From: Cladophialophora immunda
Lineage: Eukaryota > Ascomycota > Eurotiomycetes > Chaetothyriales > Herpotrichiellaceae
Assembly: GCF_000835495.1 (NCBI RefSeq)
Contig: NW_015622543.1
Coordinates: 186,001 to 250,000, forward strand
DNA: 64,000 nucleotides
Direction of reading: 5' to 3'
In this document: in pieces, positions 19,994 to 32,900 of the stretch
Layout of the letters: every line of letters begins with the position of its first letter
Numbering within the stretch: the first letter of the stretch is position 1
Position numbers and translations under genes: made by a program
Notes under the pieces: generated by a model
Told to the model about the DNA's origin: nothing
Databases searched by the model: none
The model's input: only the letters and a program-made list of their open reading frames with translations

Positions 19994-22900
19994 ATGGCGT
20001 CAACTCAAGATGATGATATGTATTTGTTCCAGACTGGCCTCGGCCAAACCCCAGCATTTGCTGGTCAAGACTTCGACGCTTTTCTGGAAACTCCAGCTCC
20101 AGACCTTGACCAGTCGGCGTCACCTACCGGCTTCCTCAACCCGAACGACTTGACCATAAAACGGGAAACGGACTCCTTCAGCCCGCTTCCGCACAACGAT
20201 GCGTTTGCGCGTGCATCTAGAGGGTCTGCGTCAGGATCCAGCAGCTCCTCGTCCGAAGACCCTGCAGACCGCACACGCCAAATGTCCGCTGCCTCGACAG
20301 CGTCCCCTCCAGCACAGGATACAGTACAGAGCACCTGGGGAAGCGGGATAAACGGATTTTCAATATCATCAGATGAGCCCCTATTTGAGGACACTGCCAT
20401 GGAAGGCCTGGACCAAGATGTCGAGGCAAGTAATCAGCAGATGGCTTCCGACTTCGACTTCGATACAGCTGCCAGCACACCTAGCGGATTTGACGCGACG
20501 AATAAAACTAACAATATCAAACCAACGCCAATTAACCCGCCTTTCAATCGGCAAGTCGATTTCTCTAGATTTGGAAAGCAGACTCCGACTGCCCAACTAC
20601 CGAGTGGGCAACCTCAATTCTTCTTTGCCGGCTCCAGAGAGGCATCTCCTCTGAATGCGATGCTCCCCTCTGCGCAGGGGCAGTCCCCGTGGAGCAAGCA
20701 TTCTCCATCTTCTGGCTTGGAGGAAACCTTCAATCACATCACCATGAACGGAGACTCGCCCGGTAACGCGACATTCTCACCTAATCTACAGTTTTCAACA
20801 GCGGGATTCAGCTTTGATGCAGACTCGAGCGCAACCCCATCTACCTTCACCAAAGATATCTCTTCTCCGCCATCCACGGTCAATTCCGCTGAAGGGTCAC
20901 CAACCCTGACAGTACATCCAACCTCGCTCAAATCCCGCGTAGAGACTCAGATACCGATCAAGATGACCCTCTCATCACTTCCGGCCGGCGTCAAGAAATT
21001 GAGGCTACCAAGGTACACAGTCTCCAAGCCCAAGTTCCTCGCCAAACCAGAGGTCCCACGCTCGTCAGAAATTCTGGAGCTTCACACGTCTTTGGTCTGT
21101 ACGAGTGCTATGCAAGACAAGGTGAAGTTGCAGCGGGCATTGGCACGTGCTAGAGGTGAAGAACAGGGTGCTTGTACTCGGTCGAGTCCTGCTTCCCCCG
21201 AGTCAAACACCTCGAAAGATGACGAGGACAAACCTCTGAATGGTGGTGAGGTTCGCATTTGCTCAGGGTGCATCCAACGCGAGAGGAAGAGGGCCTCGAG
21301 AAAGAAGCAGAAGAAGCCGGATGAAGAAGAGCTTTTCCAAAGAGACGAAGAAAAGAGAGTGGTTGTTTTCAACACCAATGAGGTCAAAGAATGGGCAGAA
21401 GTTCCTCGCGAGTCCAACGGTAACGAAGCGCAAAGTGCCTCTCCTTTAGGAGGAGTTCAAGTGGAGCTACCGATGCGCATAGCCTGCTATTGTCGGCATC
21501 AACACGAGAAAATGGGGTTCCAAGTGATATTCACAATCAAGGACTGGAAAGACAAGGTCATCGCTCAAGCCATGACCAACCCTATCATGATCACAGACGA
21601 CCATAAAACTCACAATCCACCAGCAGTGATCTCGAATCAGCCGCCGCCTGTGCCAGGAGCAGGTGTCTTTGCTAGTACCGACCAAGAGATGCAGCCTCAG
21701 ATCCAGGCAGTCAATCCAAAAATGTCTAGGCAGGCTTACTCCATGACCGACCTGCACGCCTTGCAGCAGACCTTCACTCCAACCTTCCCAGTGGCTCCAG
21801 CGAACACTCCATATGCCATTCCGTCGGCTGCGTCAAGCCAGGTCGCCAATTTTACACCACGAAATCTCTCTAGACCTGCCTCTCCGAGTGGCCCGTCAGG
21901 TCCGACTTCGAAGAGAAGGAAGCAAAGTGGCTCCGGAAAGTTGCCATCTGGCTTGACAATGACCCGCCTCGACACGTCGCAAGCACTACCTGGGCCTTCA
22001 ACGATGCCCAACACAGCCGCGTCGTCTCCGTACGCTCCAAACATGGTATCGTTCATTGGACCAAACGATCGTGCATTTGCGATGCCTCCTGCTGCCCGCC
22101 CTGCTCCATATAGTAACAGTCCTCCAACGCCCAACGGAGTTGATCCTTCTTTCGCGGCCAATATCAATCGCTCCATAAGTCACGAAAATCTTCCGCGCCA
22201 AGTAATGATATCAGCACCACCATCTCGTCAGCCGAGTAGGCCTGGTAGTCCAGGCTCTGCGAGGAACAGCTTCGGAGCATCTGACGCTGCCTTTGGCCAA
22301 GCGGTCAACAATCAACTAATAGGACAACCCGCACGACGGCCGCCGCCCCTGATACACAAACTAGTTCCCGCTGAAGGATCCGTGACTGGAGGCACCGAAG
22401 TCACACTGCTTGGCAATGGCTTTTACCAGGGTCTCGAAGTCATGTTCGGTGACACTGAGGCGACCACCACGACATTCTGGGGAGAGAAATGTTTGAATTG
22501 CATTGCACCTCCAGCTCTGCAGCCGGGCGTCGTACCTGTTGTCTTCAAGCACGATCACCCACAATATTCGTCGATGCCACAACAATCCCAGACCCGTCCC
22601 TCGCTCTTTACTTATGTGGACGATAGAGAATTGGAGATGTTCCGTCTGGCGCTGCGTACCCTTGGCAAGCAGTTACAACACCCGACCGATGATCCATACT
22701 CGGCCGCCCAGCAGCTTCTGCAAGGACAGTCTCATTCTATGTGGCTTGCGCACGGCAATTATGGGCTAGGTGGGGGACATCAGCGCGTACACAGACACAT
22801 TGCTGGAGCTCCAATGGACACGCTCGAGTTAGAAGCCATGATGTTGCAGGTACTGGAGCAGATGGATTCCCAACGGTTTTTCAGAGACCCAAGGTTTGAT

Positions 22901-24182
22901 TTGCGCCGCCCGTCTGGTCTCACGCTCTTGCATCTGGCAGCCTCATTAGGCCTTACGCGGTTCGTTGCGGGACTGCTCTCGAGAGGAGCAGATCCCAACA
23001 TGGTCGATAACAACGGCCACACCCCTATGCACCATGCTGCAATGAACGGTCACACTCATGTCATACACCGATTACGGTTGACAGGCGCCAACCACAAAGC
23101 CCGCAGCATCCGCCAATTTACGCCTGCCGATCTTGCGACGTCTTTGCTTGCTTACCAGGCCACAATATCGCCGATGGAACATTATCGGTCACGGAGTGCT
23201 GGAGGAACACCGATGAGACTGCATAGTCGGAGCTCGTCTTCTCTTCGCTCCTTCTGGGAGAACGCATCGAATCACTACGCCACCACTGACACGGATGACT
23301 CGGACGATTCAGATGATTTTGACGATGAGACGCCGACCAGAGTGACTTCCGAGGAACCGGATCTGCCACAAGTCCTGGGGCAGACTAATCGGATGCAGAC
23401 GGTCAGTGTTCCTCCGTCCAGAAGGGGGAGCATGCCGCCCACGACGGCTCAAGCGTCAGGTTTCCCTCCAGAGGATATCTCAAGCGCAGCACCGGCAGTA
23501 GCTCCAGCAGCGTTCATGCTAGCCTGGCGAGATCATTTGGTAGCTCAACTACAACAGTTCAACGAGAACGCCCAATCAGTGATGCCTAGTCTCGCTAACC
23601 TCAATGCACCTCTGGCCGCTATTCAGGAGTATCAGGCATACCCTATGATGCGTCGTGTAAGCGCACTTTTCCCTCAACGCTCAGGCTCTCGACAACCACA
23701 ACCCGGCCAGCGGGAGGGTTGGTGGGAGACTTTGACGGGCAGGTCATCACCCCCTGCTCCATCGTCGCCTCCCGCCTATAGCGATTTGTATCCCGAAGAG
23801 AAAGAAGGGACGGACCAGGATTGGAGTATCAAAAAGGCTTCTACCCTGCAAGCGGTAGCCGATGCAGCAACAGACCTTCAGTTTGAGCAGCAGGCAATCA
23901 GCACGAACGCCGAAGGAAGCTCCTCCTCGGGAAACACCGCTGTTCTAACGAAAAAGCCGATTGAGAAAGTCGAGCTGAGCCGCGATCGGAAGTTGTTCTT
24001 CTTCTGGGTAAGTTGCAACCAAGACCGACTCTGTTCTTTCACATGCTAACGTCTAAAAGATCCCCTTACTTGCGATTGTTCTAGCATTGATGATCCGGAA
24101 CTCGGGCCTCACAGATATTTTTGCGTTCTCCGGTAGCCGAACACGACCTCTTGCGAATCAGGAGGCAGTTGGCGTTTTCTAA
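19994..24182 (+). CDS. MGA2: Mga2/Spt23-type membrane-tethered transcription factor
   Basis: Two exons, 19994-24007 and 24060-24182 (52-bp intron), 1378 aa. ATG at 19994 (MASTQDDD) is the first in frame. The N-terminal ~300 residues are acidic/Ser/Pro-rich and likely activating. A basic region lies at about residues 430-450. Then come an IPT/TIG immunoglobulin-like domain (~785-865; IHKLVPAEGSVTGGTEV, GNGFYQG), two ankyrin repeats (~975-1045; GLTLLHLAASLGLTRFV and NGHTPMHHAAMNGHT), and one C-terminal transmembrane helix (LFFFWIPLLAIVLALMI) near the end. In yeast, Spt23/Mga2 are held in the ER membrane and released by ubiquitin-proteasome processing when membranes lack unsaturated lipid, then activate the Delta-9 desaturase gene. 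The intron splits Trp from the helix core, so splicing decides whether the anchor is made. Confidence 0.93.
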
Positions 24183-24780
24183 CCTGCTTTGGTCACAGGG
24201 GGCATTGTACGAGTCAATGGTGTACTGCAGCGAATCGCATGATTTCCAAAGGGAGCGGGACTGACAGATGGTGGCTACTGGGTATCCTAGGTATCTACTC
24301 CGCACAGCATATGTGAACTAGTCACTAGCATTGATATACATGAACTTTTTCCTTTGAGAATAATGGAAGCGGGATTGAACTGGATGCAAGCATCTTGTCC
24401 GTTCCCTTCCATCCATGATTAGGACTGTGAACACTGCAAACAGACAGCGGTAATGGAAGTAGATATCAGCAGGTGCGGCCATTGCTTGGTCGCCAATCGG
24501 AGACCCAGATCCGAGCCGCTCTCGGCTACTGAATCCAAGATCGCAAATGCGCAATTCGGGGCTTGTACCTTTTCGATCCCCTCAAGCTTTTCTCCCACGT
24601 GGACGTGCTGATTCGACGACCGCAGTTCGTGACCAACGGGACTGGCACACGACATCCATCCTCATCGCGTGGGCCACTCGATGTCTTGTGCTCGAAACTA
24701 CATCCCTCTACGTATCGGTCGGTTAAACCCTGCAAGAGAGCAGGTTCGAGCCCTCTCCCAGCGAGCACGGCCATCTCGCC
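24183..24780. other. Intergenic region
   Basis: 3' flank of Mga2/Spt23 and 5' flank of TRM9. A T-loop-like string near 24730 does not fold as a tRNA. No gene seen. Confidence 0.55.
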
Positions 24781-25624
24781 ATGGATGAAGCCGCAGAATA
24801 TGAGAAGCGGCATGTTCACGAGGTGTACGAAGACATAGCAAGTCACTTCTCCTCCACTCGATACAAGGTTCGCAGGTTCGCCCGGCAACGCACCAGCGCA
24901 TCCAAGTTGATCAAACATGGCAGCCATGGCCTGTGGTCGACAAGTTCCTACGCCGTCTGCCCGCTGGGGCCGTCGGTCTCGACGTTGGGTGTGGAAACGG
25001 AAAGTACTTGGCCGTGAACAAGGATGTCTTCATTATTGCTTCGGATAGGTAAAGTCGACAAAAACTGAAGAGAGCAACGCCAGCCTGCTAACGTCCTTGA
25101 GGTCCAACGCCCTGGTGGAGATCGCGCGCCAACACCAACCGCATAGTGTCATTGTCGCAGACATCCTTAGCCTTCCTCACCCCAGTGATTTGTTCGACTT
25201 TGCCCTCTCCATCGCCGTTATACACCACCTCTCTTCCACCGCGCGAAGAGTTCAGGCTATCAGAGAGATCTTGCAGACCTTAAAACCCCCCTCCAAATCA
25301 AGCCGGGTGGGCGGAGAAAGAGACGGAGGAGGCCAGGCATTGATATTCGTGTGGGCGCTGGAGCAGAAAGACAGCCGACGGGGCTGGGATCGAGGCCACG
25401 AGCAGGATGTGCTTGTGCCGTGGGTTCTCAAGCCAGATGTCGCCCCCCAGTCCAAAGTCGAGGCTCAAACCCCCAATCCGCCAGTCTCGACAACCTACCA
25501 TCGATACTATCATTTGTATCGGGAGGGCGAGCTGCAAGAAGACGCGATGGCCGCTGGTGCGAGGATAGTCGAGTCCGGCTATGACCGAGATAACTGGTGG
25601 GTTATCCTTGCCCGACAAGACTGA
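24781..25624 (+). CDS. TRM9: tRNA (carboxymethyluridine-34) methyltransferase TRM9
   Basis: Trm9, with Trm112, methylates carboxymethyl-uridine at the wobble position to mcm5U in the cytoplasm, completing the Elongator modification. Exons 24781-24867, 24924-25048 and 25102-25624 give 244 aa. Seen: HVHEVYEDIASHFSSTRYK, then across the first splice PWPVVDKFLRRLP, then SAM motif I LDVGCGNGKYLAV (~48-60), SIAVIHHLSSTARRV and a C-terminal VESGYDRDNWWVILARQD. Splicing at both junctions restores strongly conserved sequence, which fixes the model. The first donor (GTTCGC) is unusual. Length matches the single-domain yeast enzyme. Confidence 0.93.
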
Positions 25625-26026
25625 ACATCACAGTGTCTCTCTGCGTTGGTCGAGCCAGCCACCGCAACCCACTCCCAATATGTACGATCAGAGTCCGTAG
25701 AACGCAGATTCCAGTCAGCTCCTGGACTCTCGGGGCCGACGCCAGTCTCGATATTTGCCGCATCATCCCGATCCGGTTCGGATGAAGCGTCACAGATCAC
25801 ATTATCCCTCTTTCGCAGCCGCCGCCCGCGACAGTCGGAGGTGTTGGGTATCAAATCACTATATTACAGCTTCTTGCTGCCGATCACAGCAGAGGTACTC
25901 AACGCAAAAGCAATAATCCATCATCAAAACCCGGAATCATGGTGCCTCTCTGTTCATCCGATTTATTCAAACACGCTTCGCTCAAACACACAAGACAACA
26001 ATCAGGACAATTCGTTTTCTTTCTTT
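25625..26026. other. Intergenic region between convergent genes
   Basis: Shared 3' flanks of TRM9 and the Myb gene; nothing further recognised. Confidence 0.5.
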
Positions 26027-26956
26027 TTAGCGAAAGGGAGCATTGCGCCCTCTTGGGTGGTTGTACAGATGGCGATGGAAAGGGTCTGAGGTGTGGTAAG
26101 GGGGTGCTGAAAACGCAGGCAGTCCCGCCGTCAGTTCTGCTAGTGAAGGCAGCTGCTGGGGACCCTGTAACCCCGTCTCGGAAGGCATCGAGTCTCGTCG
26201 TAAGGGGCGCGGGGGTAGTCCGCCATGTCGAAGTGGTGGTCTTGGAGGCAGAGATGAAGGCTCGATCCCGCTGTTGGCATTGGTTAGGGAGAATGGAGTG
26301 ACGCCGGCACGCTTCGCCATCTCATGTTCGCCCATCTGCCAGTGCATGGCTTCGACCGCTCTCCATGGCATCGCCATCTCCTCTGCAACTCTCGCCCACA
26401 TGTCCGCTCGAAACCTTGAACCGGAGGAATTAGTCGATGGAAATTTCCCGGACGGAGATAAAAATGACAGAGCACGCAGGCCGAACTGTGGGACAAGATC
26501 TTCTGACATTGACGCTGGGACAAACGGTGATCGGGTGCGACGTTTCTCAACATACCTCTCGTACAACCTTGCGAGCTTATTTTTGCGGTCTTCATCCCAC
26601 TCACTGCGCCGCTCGAGGTAATTCTGATAGTGGAGTCTACAACTGATGGCGCTGCGTCCGGGCAAGTGCTTGCTGATGTCCTCCCACTTCATGCCATCCT
26701 GACGAAGCTGGATGATTTTGGCGTCCTCCTCGGGTGACCACTTGGACTGTTTCTTCGCCGGCGACTGGATTGGATGGTCCTGGGTGGAGGAGAGTCTTTT
26801 CGCAGGCACCGCCGACCGCGGCTGGGGCGGTGGCAGAGGCGCCACGCTGGTGGCAACACTGGACGGCACCGACTCTGACCGAGACACTGAGGCGGGAGAG
26901 CTGGTTGACTGGCCGTCGTCCTCGTCAGCCGATTTGAGCAGCGACGAGATATCCAC
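26027..26956 (-). CDS. Myb/SANT-domain DNA-binding protein
   Basis: I read two exons, 26956-26556 and 26414-26027, giving about 262 aa. The 141-bp intron has a GTATGT donor, a GACTAAT branch site about 20 nt before the AG, and joins in an Arg codon so that LYER continues into FRADMWARVAEEMA. The first Myb repeat is clear: KWSPEEDAKIIQLRQDGMKW, then ISKHLPGRSAISCRLHYQNYL. A second helical segment (MWARVAEEMAMPWRAVEAMHW) follows. The N terminus and the Pro-rich C terminus are disordered. Oddities: the intron is a multiple of three with no stop, and the frame has no ATG at its apparent start; the first codon compatible with MDISSLL-type sequence is GTG at 26956, and no upstream exon is obvious. 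Likely a nuclear transcription factor; targets unknown. Confidence 0.82.
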   Translation of the reverse strand: MDISSLLKSADEDDGQSTSSPASVSRSESVPSSVATSVAPLPPPQPRSAVPAKRLSSTQDHPIQSPAKKQSKWSPEEDAKIIQLRQDGMKWEDISKHLPGRSAISCRLHYQNYLERRSEWDEDRKNKLARLYERYVEKRRTRSPFVPASMSEDLVPQFGLRALSFLSPSGKFPSTNSSGSRFRADMWARVAEEMAMPWRAVEAMHWQMGEHEMAKRAGVTPFSLTNANSGIEPSSLPPRPPLRHGGLPPRPLRRDSMPSETGLQGPQQLPSLAELTAGLPAFSAPPYHTSDPFHRHLYNHPRGRNAPFR

Positions 26957-29900
26957 GATGGGTGATGAAATGAGATGTCGGTTTGTGAAGGATGGAGAGG
27001 GGGTTGTTGCCGGAGGTCAGTGTGCGCTGCCATACACGAAGAGACGACAAGGACAGAGAGAAGTCGAGGAGGGATTTTTTTTGGAGATCAGGCTGAGAAA
27101 GCGAGCACAGGCGAGCACGGAGGACTACTAATACCAGGAGAAAGCTCGCTTCCGAAGATGGGGTGGGTTGGCTCTTTGGCGAGACCGAGCGAAGGCGCCG
27201 GTGTTTCTAGGTCGTAGACTTCTTGCAGACAGGGTCCGGCACGCACACCGGGGAGAGACTATGTAGGACGAGGGCTTCATTCGAAGATTCCAGAGAACAA
27301 CCCACACGACAATGGGAGGATTAGAGTGAATGTGTCGGGGGGGACGGGGGGGGACACACAAAGGGCATTGTCCACAGGATGAGATATATATCAGGGAGGA
27401 GGAGGGGGGGCTACGGGGTGGATTGTTTTTCGGCAAAAGATGCGGTCAAGGAGAGCGGGTCTTTGCGGCAAGCAGCCTTCCTTCGATCGCTGTTCTTTTT
27501 CGCACAGACGCATTAATCGTGGCAGACTGGGCGGAGTGGAAGACAAGTCCCAGAGCAGTGTACGGAGTAGTGGTACTGTGGTGCTGAGCGCCATCCACCG
27601 GCCAGATCCATTTCCATTTCCAGACTCCTGCTTCTGGCTGCTGCGGTGGTGGTGGTGGTGGCAGCGCAGCGACGCACGACGCAAGACGCAAACCATCCAG
27701 GATATGACGGCGCCCAATGCACCTCGCCTCCATCATTCATCTCCATCGTTCTGCAGCTTGCAGCGGTTACTGGCGTTTCTGCTGCACGATTCACTTTCAC
27801 TTCCGGCGGTCGCGAGGGCCCTGGAGCAGCTGATATCATTGTCCATCCCTCTTGTCCTCTGTTTCCTTGTTTGCTTTCCGGGCTGGGCTGGAGGAGGGGG
27901 GGGGGGAAATGGGCGGAAAGGGATCCAGTTTCTCTAGGGGTCCCATTTCGGCTTCTGGCACTAAAAACGACATGGATAGCTGCATGCGATCGAGAAGGGC
28001 GAGACCGAGGATCAAAGTCGTGACCGTGACCGTGACCGTGACTCCATGACCATGACCTTGACCCTGCCCGGCCATCCCAGCACGGGACAGGTATCGTGGT
28101 GTGCCGGGCCCGCCGCTCAAACTTGATGGATCATGGGAGAGGCTTGCATCACGATGGAGCAGGCAAGACCGGCTACACTACCGCTAGTCGGCGGAGCAAT
28201 CCATCACGGCGTCAAACTTGGACGCCCAGGAGGTGGGTTTATGACTTCTACAATGCGAACTAGAGCCTGACCGCCCCAAAGTGGCATGGTGGCATACAAG
28301 TTCGTGAGATGTTCTGGGAGGGTTCGTCTGCCCTCGCCGTTGGTGGCAGAAGACTAAGATCAGGCACAGTTGGAGGAGATGACAAGCATGCAGCAATGTC
28401 CCTGCCCCTGCGAGAAGGGGGGAAGAGAGAGACAGAGAGACGGGCAAACAAACAGACCTCACTGGAGAGAATGACGAGGTCGCCGCCGCCAGTCTTGCAG
28501 GGGAGACTGGGTGGCTTTGGCTCTGGCTCGGGTTCTGGTGCTGTGATTTTGGCTCAAGGGCAAGAATCTCACTGACGTCCCGAGCCTCCTTGTTTCATCC
28601 CCATTCTTTCCCAGGGTCGACCAACCTGTTGGTTCCATTGCAGACCGACAGTTGTATTCTAGTCAGGGAGAGGGCGCCGTGATCGGGAGGGCAGACGAGG
28701 TGGGTTCCTGGGCCTGGCTGGTTGCTCGTCTGTGACCGCAGATGGGTGAGAGCCGAGCGACGGATCAAGAGTGGAAGTTGTTGGGAGCAGCGGAAGTCAG
28801 ACTTTTGCGGGCAGCGACAAGAGTTCCCCTTCTCCTTCTTTCTCCCACTCTCACTTCACCGCATTGTCACTCTTTTTCACCCCCTCGCAGAGCAAACTCC
28901 GAAACGTCCCAACCCCGTCTTCAATGCAGCCATGGGCAAGCAAGCAAGCAGCCGTCCAAGCCATCCCGCCGCCCACCCACCTCTTAGGCCGGCCGGGGAA
29001 GGCGGGAGAGCGAGCGCTCGGATCCTACTAGGGCGCAGAAAAGTATAGCGGAGCACCAACAAGGCGGAAAAAGCTCTGCGCGGGCTGGAGAAGATATAGG
29101 ACGCTGGAACAACGATTTCTCCAAATCCGCATCCGCGTACGCATGGCTCATGGCCATTCTGTTCGACCATCTGCACCTCCGCTGTCGTGGCGGGTTGCCA
29201 GAGATTTGTCTCTTGCAGATTGCAGAGTGAAGCGGAATGGAAGCCTCTTCTTCCCAACCAGCCCCCTGGTTCCCCCAATGGCCAGAAACGCTAGCTAACT
29301 AGTCGGTAGTAAGCAACGACAAGGACCACGGCTCGACCAACGGTCCACCGCGCGCGATCATTCCATCCATCCCAGCCAGGGCCGTCCCATCCTCTCCCCC
29401 ATCCCCATCGCATCCACCCTCCACCCTTGGCTCCCAGTCTCTGTGCGTCACTTTTTCACAGCGCCATACGAGGGAAGTGACCTGTCAATCATTTTTCACG
29501 ACCGAGAAAAAGATACCACACTGGTGCGCTACGGATGGCCCCGTACCTCGTTCCCACGGCCCCAAGGGGCAGAAGGTGGAGACATCGACCGTGTGACGAA
29601 CCGAGTCAGTGTGCCCCGGAACGATCTGGACTGGACAGGTCACACAAACACGCGCGGTGTGGGATATGCATGACTTGTAACATGACGATACGGGCGACAA
29701 TGCGTCATTATGGCACGCTTTGTATAGCTTCGACAACAAGAATAGCCCGGTCATCGCCCTCGTTCTGCCAACAATATAGGCCTCCCAGGTGAGGCGGTGA
29801 AAAGCGGTGAGTTCACCGACTGTTCTGCTATCATTTTTACCAAGGGCTCTCACGCACAATAAACGTTCGGGTATCCAGGGGGGAGAAGATCCTCCCCGCT

Positions 29901-32900
29901 GCATGGACCGAACAACAGAGGCAAAACGTGTCGATTGTTTGGCTGCCTTGCACCGCAACCTTCTGCTGCAGGGTCGATGGCCTCAAACCTTAGGTGCTGG
30001 AGGTGACAGCGCACAAGCTGAAAAAACCATATGCAAATGCAAGCTCGTACGCAACCAGAAGATTGGAAGCAAACCTGCTGAGGGCAAACACGTATTTCAT
30101 ACTGCTCTGGCAAGCCGCCTTTTTGTCGGCAAGGTCAGCAGATTAGCATGGTCATGTGCCGGAAGCGTCCAGCATGCAAGGCGGTTGGCCGTTGAAACCG
30201 AAGCCAGGTCTTCCTTGTCAGCATGTCGGCCTGGGAAATGCCGAAGGAGTGACAATGCCTTTGTTTCATCACTGGCGGAGAACAGGTGTTGCAACTCTTG
30301 CAGGTCGCCAATGCACCCGACACGAACCTCCTTCAGGTCCTAGCGAACTCAAAGTACGAGGCACTGCTCGGCGCGTCCCCAGCGGCGATGGATCCAGGCT
30401 CGAGCAAACAAGAACTGCGAGCAAGAATGAATTGAGGCCATGTTGCAAAGAAGTTCAACCTTGGCACATGCGTCAGCCCATCATCAATGCCCAGTGAGTT
30501 GCACAAACTGGCAAGTTGGGTTGTCGAATCTCCTACCGACAACCCCCTGCCCTCCACTACTCGTACGACAACTGGAGTCTCCCGGAGGATGTTTCGATCG
30601 CCCCCCCTTTGCCTGTCCAGCTGGGCCACTTGCAGGACCCATGTTCACGAAGAAGCGCCCCATTGTTCACCGTTCGTCCATTTTAACTTTTGGGTCCTAG
30701 GCCGTCACTGTTGCTGAGTCCATTGGGGGGGGTTGGTTTGTGTTTGTTAGGTATGTCTGCCCAACCCTCGACCAACGCCCCCGTTGTATTCACGATTGGA
30801 CCGTCCTGTCGGGAATTCTAGAAACACACCACTCGGCGCCACCCCGCCCAGCGTCCCACCGCCTCCTAGCCTGGATTGGGATCCATTCTTCAGTAGTCGC
30901 TCACGTCGGTCAATAATGTCCCAAGAACGAGTCGAGTGCATTCCGAAACGAGACGGCATGGCAGACGATAGGACTGCCACGGCGGACAAAGGGTTGGAAC
31001 CCTCATCTTGCTAGCGCCACCTTCTTGCCAGTTGGTTGTTCTCGCTTCTCTCTTTAGTTTCTTCGCCAGGAGAGCCCGAAGTTCGAGAGTGGAACATGGC
31101 AGCAGCCTTGTTTTCTCCATCATCATTTCATCACTTCCGACGCAGTCCCGCAAATCCAAGGCTGGTGCAAGTGCCAATCTGGCCCCTATCCAAGCCACGC
31201 AGTCACACTGGGACTTCGTCCTGGTAACTGTCACGCCCCATCATTATGGTGGAGAGCACGTTCTATCTCCTAATGGGATCCAGACGCCTTGCAAGTCTCA
31301 ACCGGTGGTTGCTTGTCCTTGGCCTAGCTTCTCCTGGAAGGGCATTGCCCTTTTCGTCAGCAAACGCGCCCTTGAGGCCATCGGGTGGATTCCGATTTGC
31401 CGCCATATCGAATCGTGTCCTTCATACGGGCCACGAAGTAATCGGTACATGACTTGTTGTATTCTCCTCTGGGTCGTCTCGCGCATCCGCAATAGCCTGA
31501 CCCCTCAGCAAACCCGAACTCAAGACAACTCAGCGCAATCCAAGAAAGCGGCCCAATCTCCTTCGCATCCCTCTGTTTGTCATCCCCCTCCACAGAATCT
31601 TGCAGGACCTTCCTGAATGAGTTGCGGGACCCTTTCCTCAACTTTGCCAGCCACGTCAAAAGACTTGTGGTAAAGTGATCATCTGAGATTACAGAGGGTC
31701 CGGGATTGATGCACTGTGTCCGAGGGAGACACGCATGGACATGTCATTTGTCTCTTTTGTGCACATGATACTGGCATCGCTGCTCGCTTCTGGTGTCACC
31801 ATCTGCCGACGGGGTGCAAATACATGGCACAAGACTGACTAAAGGCTTGTCTGCTTAAACTTGTAAGTACAAGATCTCTTTTCTAGAAATTAGGGCAGGG
31901 AACGGCTTTCCTAACCATCCCGGTCCTCGTCGATTTGGGAATCAGCGGGTGTCTGTTTTTGATTTGACCAACGACCTACGTCCACAACAGAAGACACTTC
32001 ATCAGTGTCAAGCACCTTTCCACTTACCTCAATCTACAGCGTGGGTTTGAACCTCAGACTACTTTTTTTTTCAACCATTGGACACGCTCGCCGCCAAGTC
32101 AAAGTAGCCACGAAATGCACGCTACAACTGGGGGCTACAATGTCACGCAAATCCGTGCGGCTAGCTGCTGACGGCGGAGAGCCGCAGGAAAATGACAGCT
32201 CCATTCGACATACGTACTTGTACCTTATGATCATCTGTTTCTTTCCAGAGCGGCGTGCAAGGAATTGTGGTCGGAAGTTCTCGTTCCGTTCAGCCATGTG
32301 CCAGCATTGCACCTCTGTTGAGTCCCCACTCAGAACGAGATACGGATTATTACTCTCTGCTCCAGGCTGTCGTGGACTGAGACAAGTCCGGGGCTTGTCT
32401 CGTGGCGCTGCCTTTCCGTAACGGCCTGTAGTCTTGGATCGACCGACTTTTTGCTAGGTCTGCCTACAGTCTACAAGCATGCCTGTAAGTACTCCTCGAC
32501 ATCTGTTAAATGTATCGCAACTTCTTACAATGATAGAGCTGGGAGTTTAAGTGAAGTACTCGGCATGGAATCAACAATCATGCAGTTTGTTTGTCCAGTG
32601 GCAAGATGACAGAGACATGCTGCCTCTCGTACTTCTCCAGGGTTTCTTTCAAGGACCGGTCTACCAAAGGAAGACCTTGAGATCCATATATATTGGACAA
32701 GGGCCAATGAACGCATATGCTCACACAAGCGACACAATATGCCAGAGCACTTTTTTCTAAACTGGAAATTTCCAGGACGGTCTCCATGAAATGTCGTTGA
32801 CCTCTCAAGCAAAGCCCTTGGACGCTTGCGAAGTTGGTCGTGGGAGCCGGCTCACGACTTTTGTCGGTCACAGGCACTTTCGCCCCGAGTCGAGCTGAGA

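Noticed and set aside
24640..24770. T-loop-like string GGTTCGAGCCC, possible tRNA
   Set aside because: The five bases either side of the loop do not pair, and no matching D-arm, anticodon arm or acceptor stem could be drawn.
29485..31616. Frames of 157-202 codons in the 6.7-kb gap
   Set aside because: No domain, Cys/Ser/Arg-rich random composition, several start at non-ATG codons and overlap frames on the other strand.
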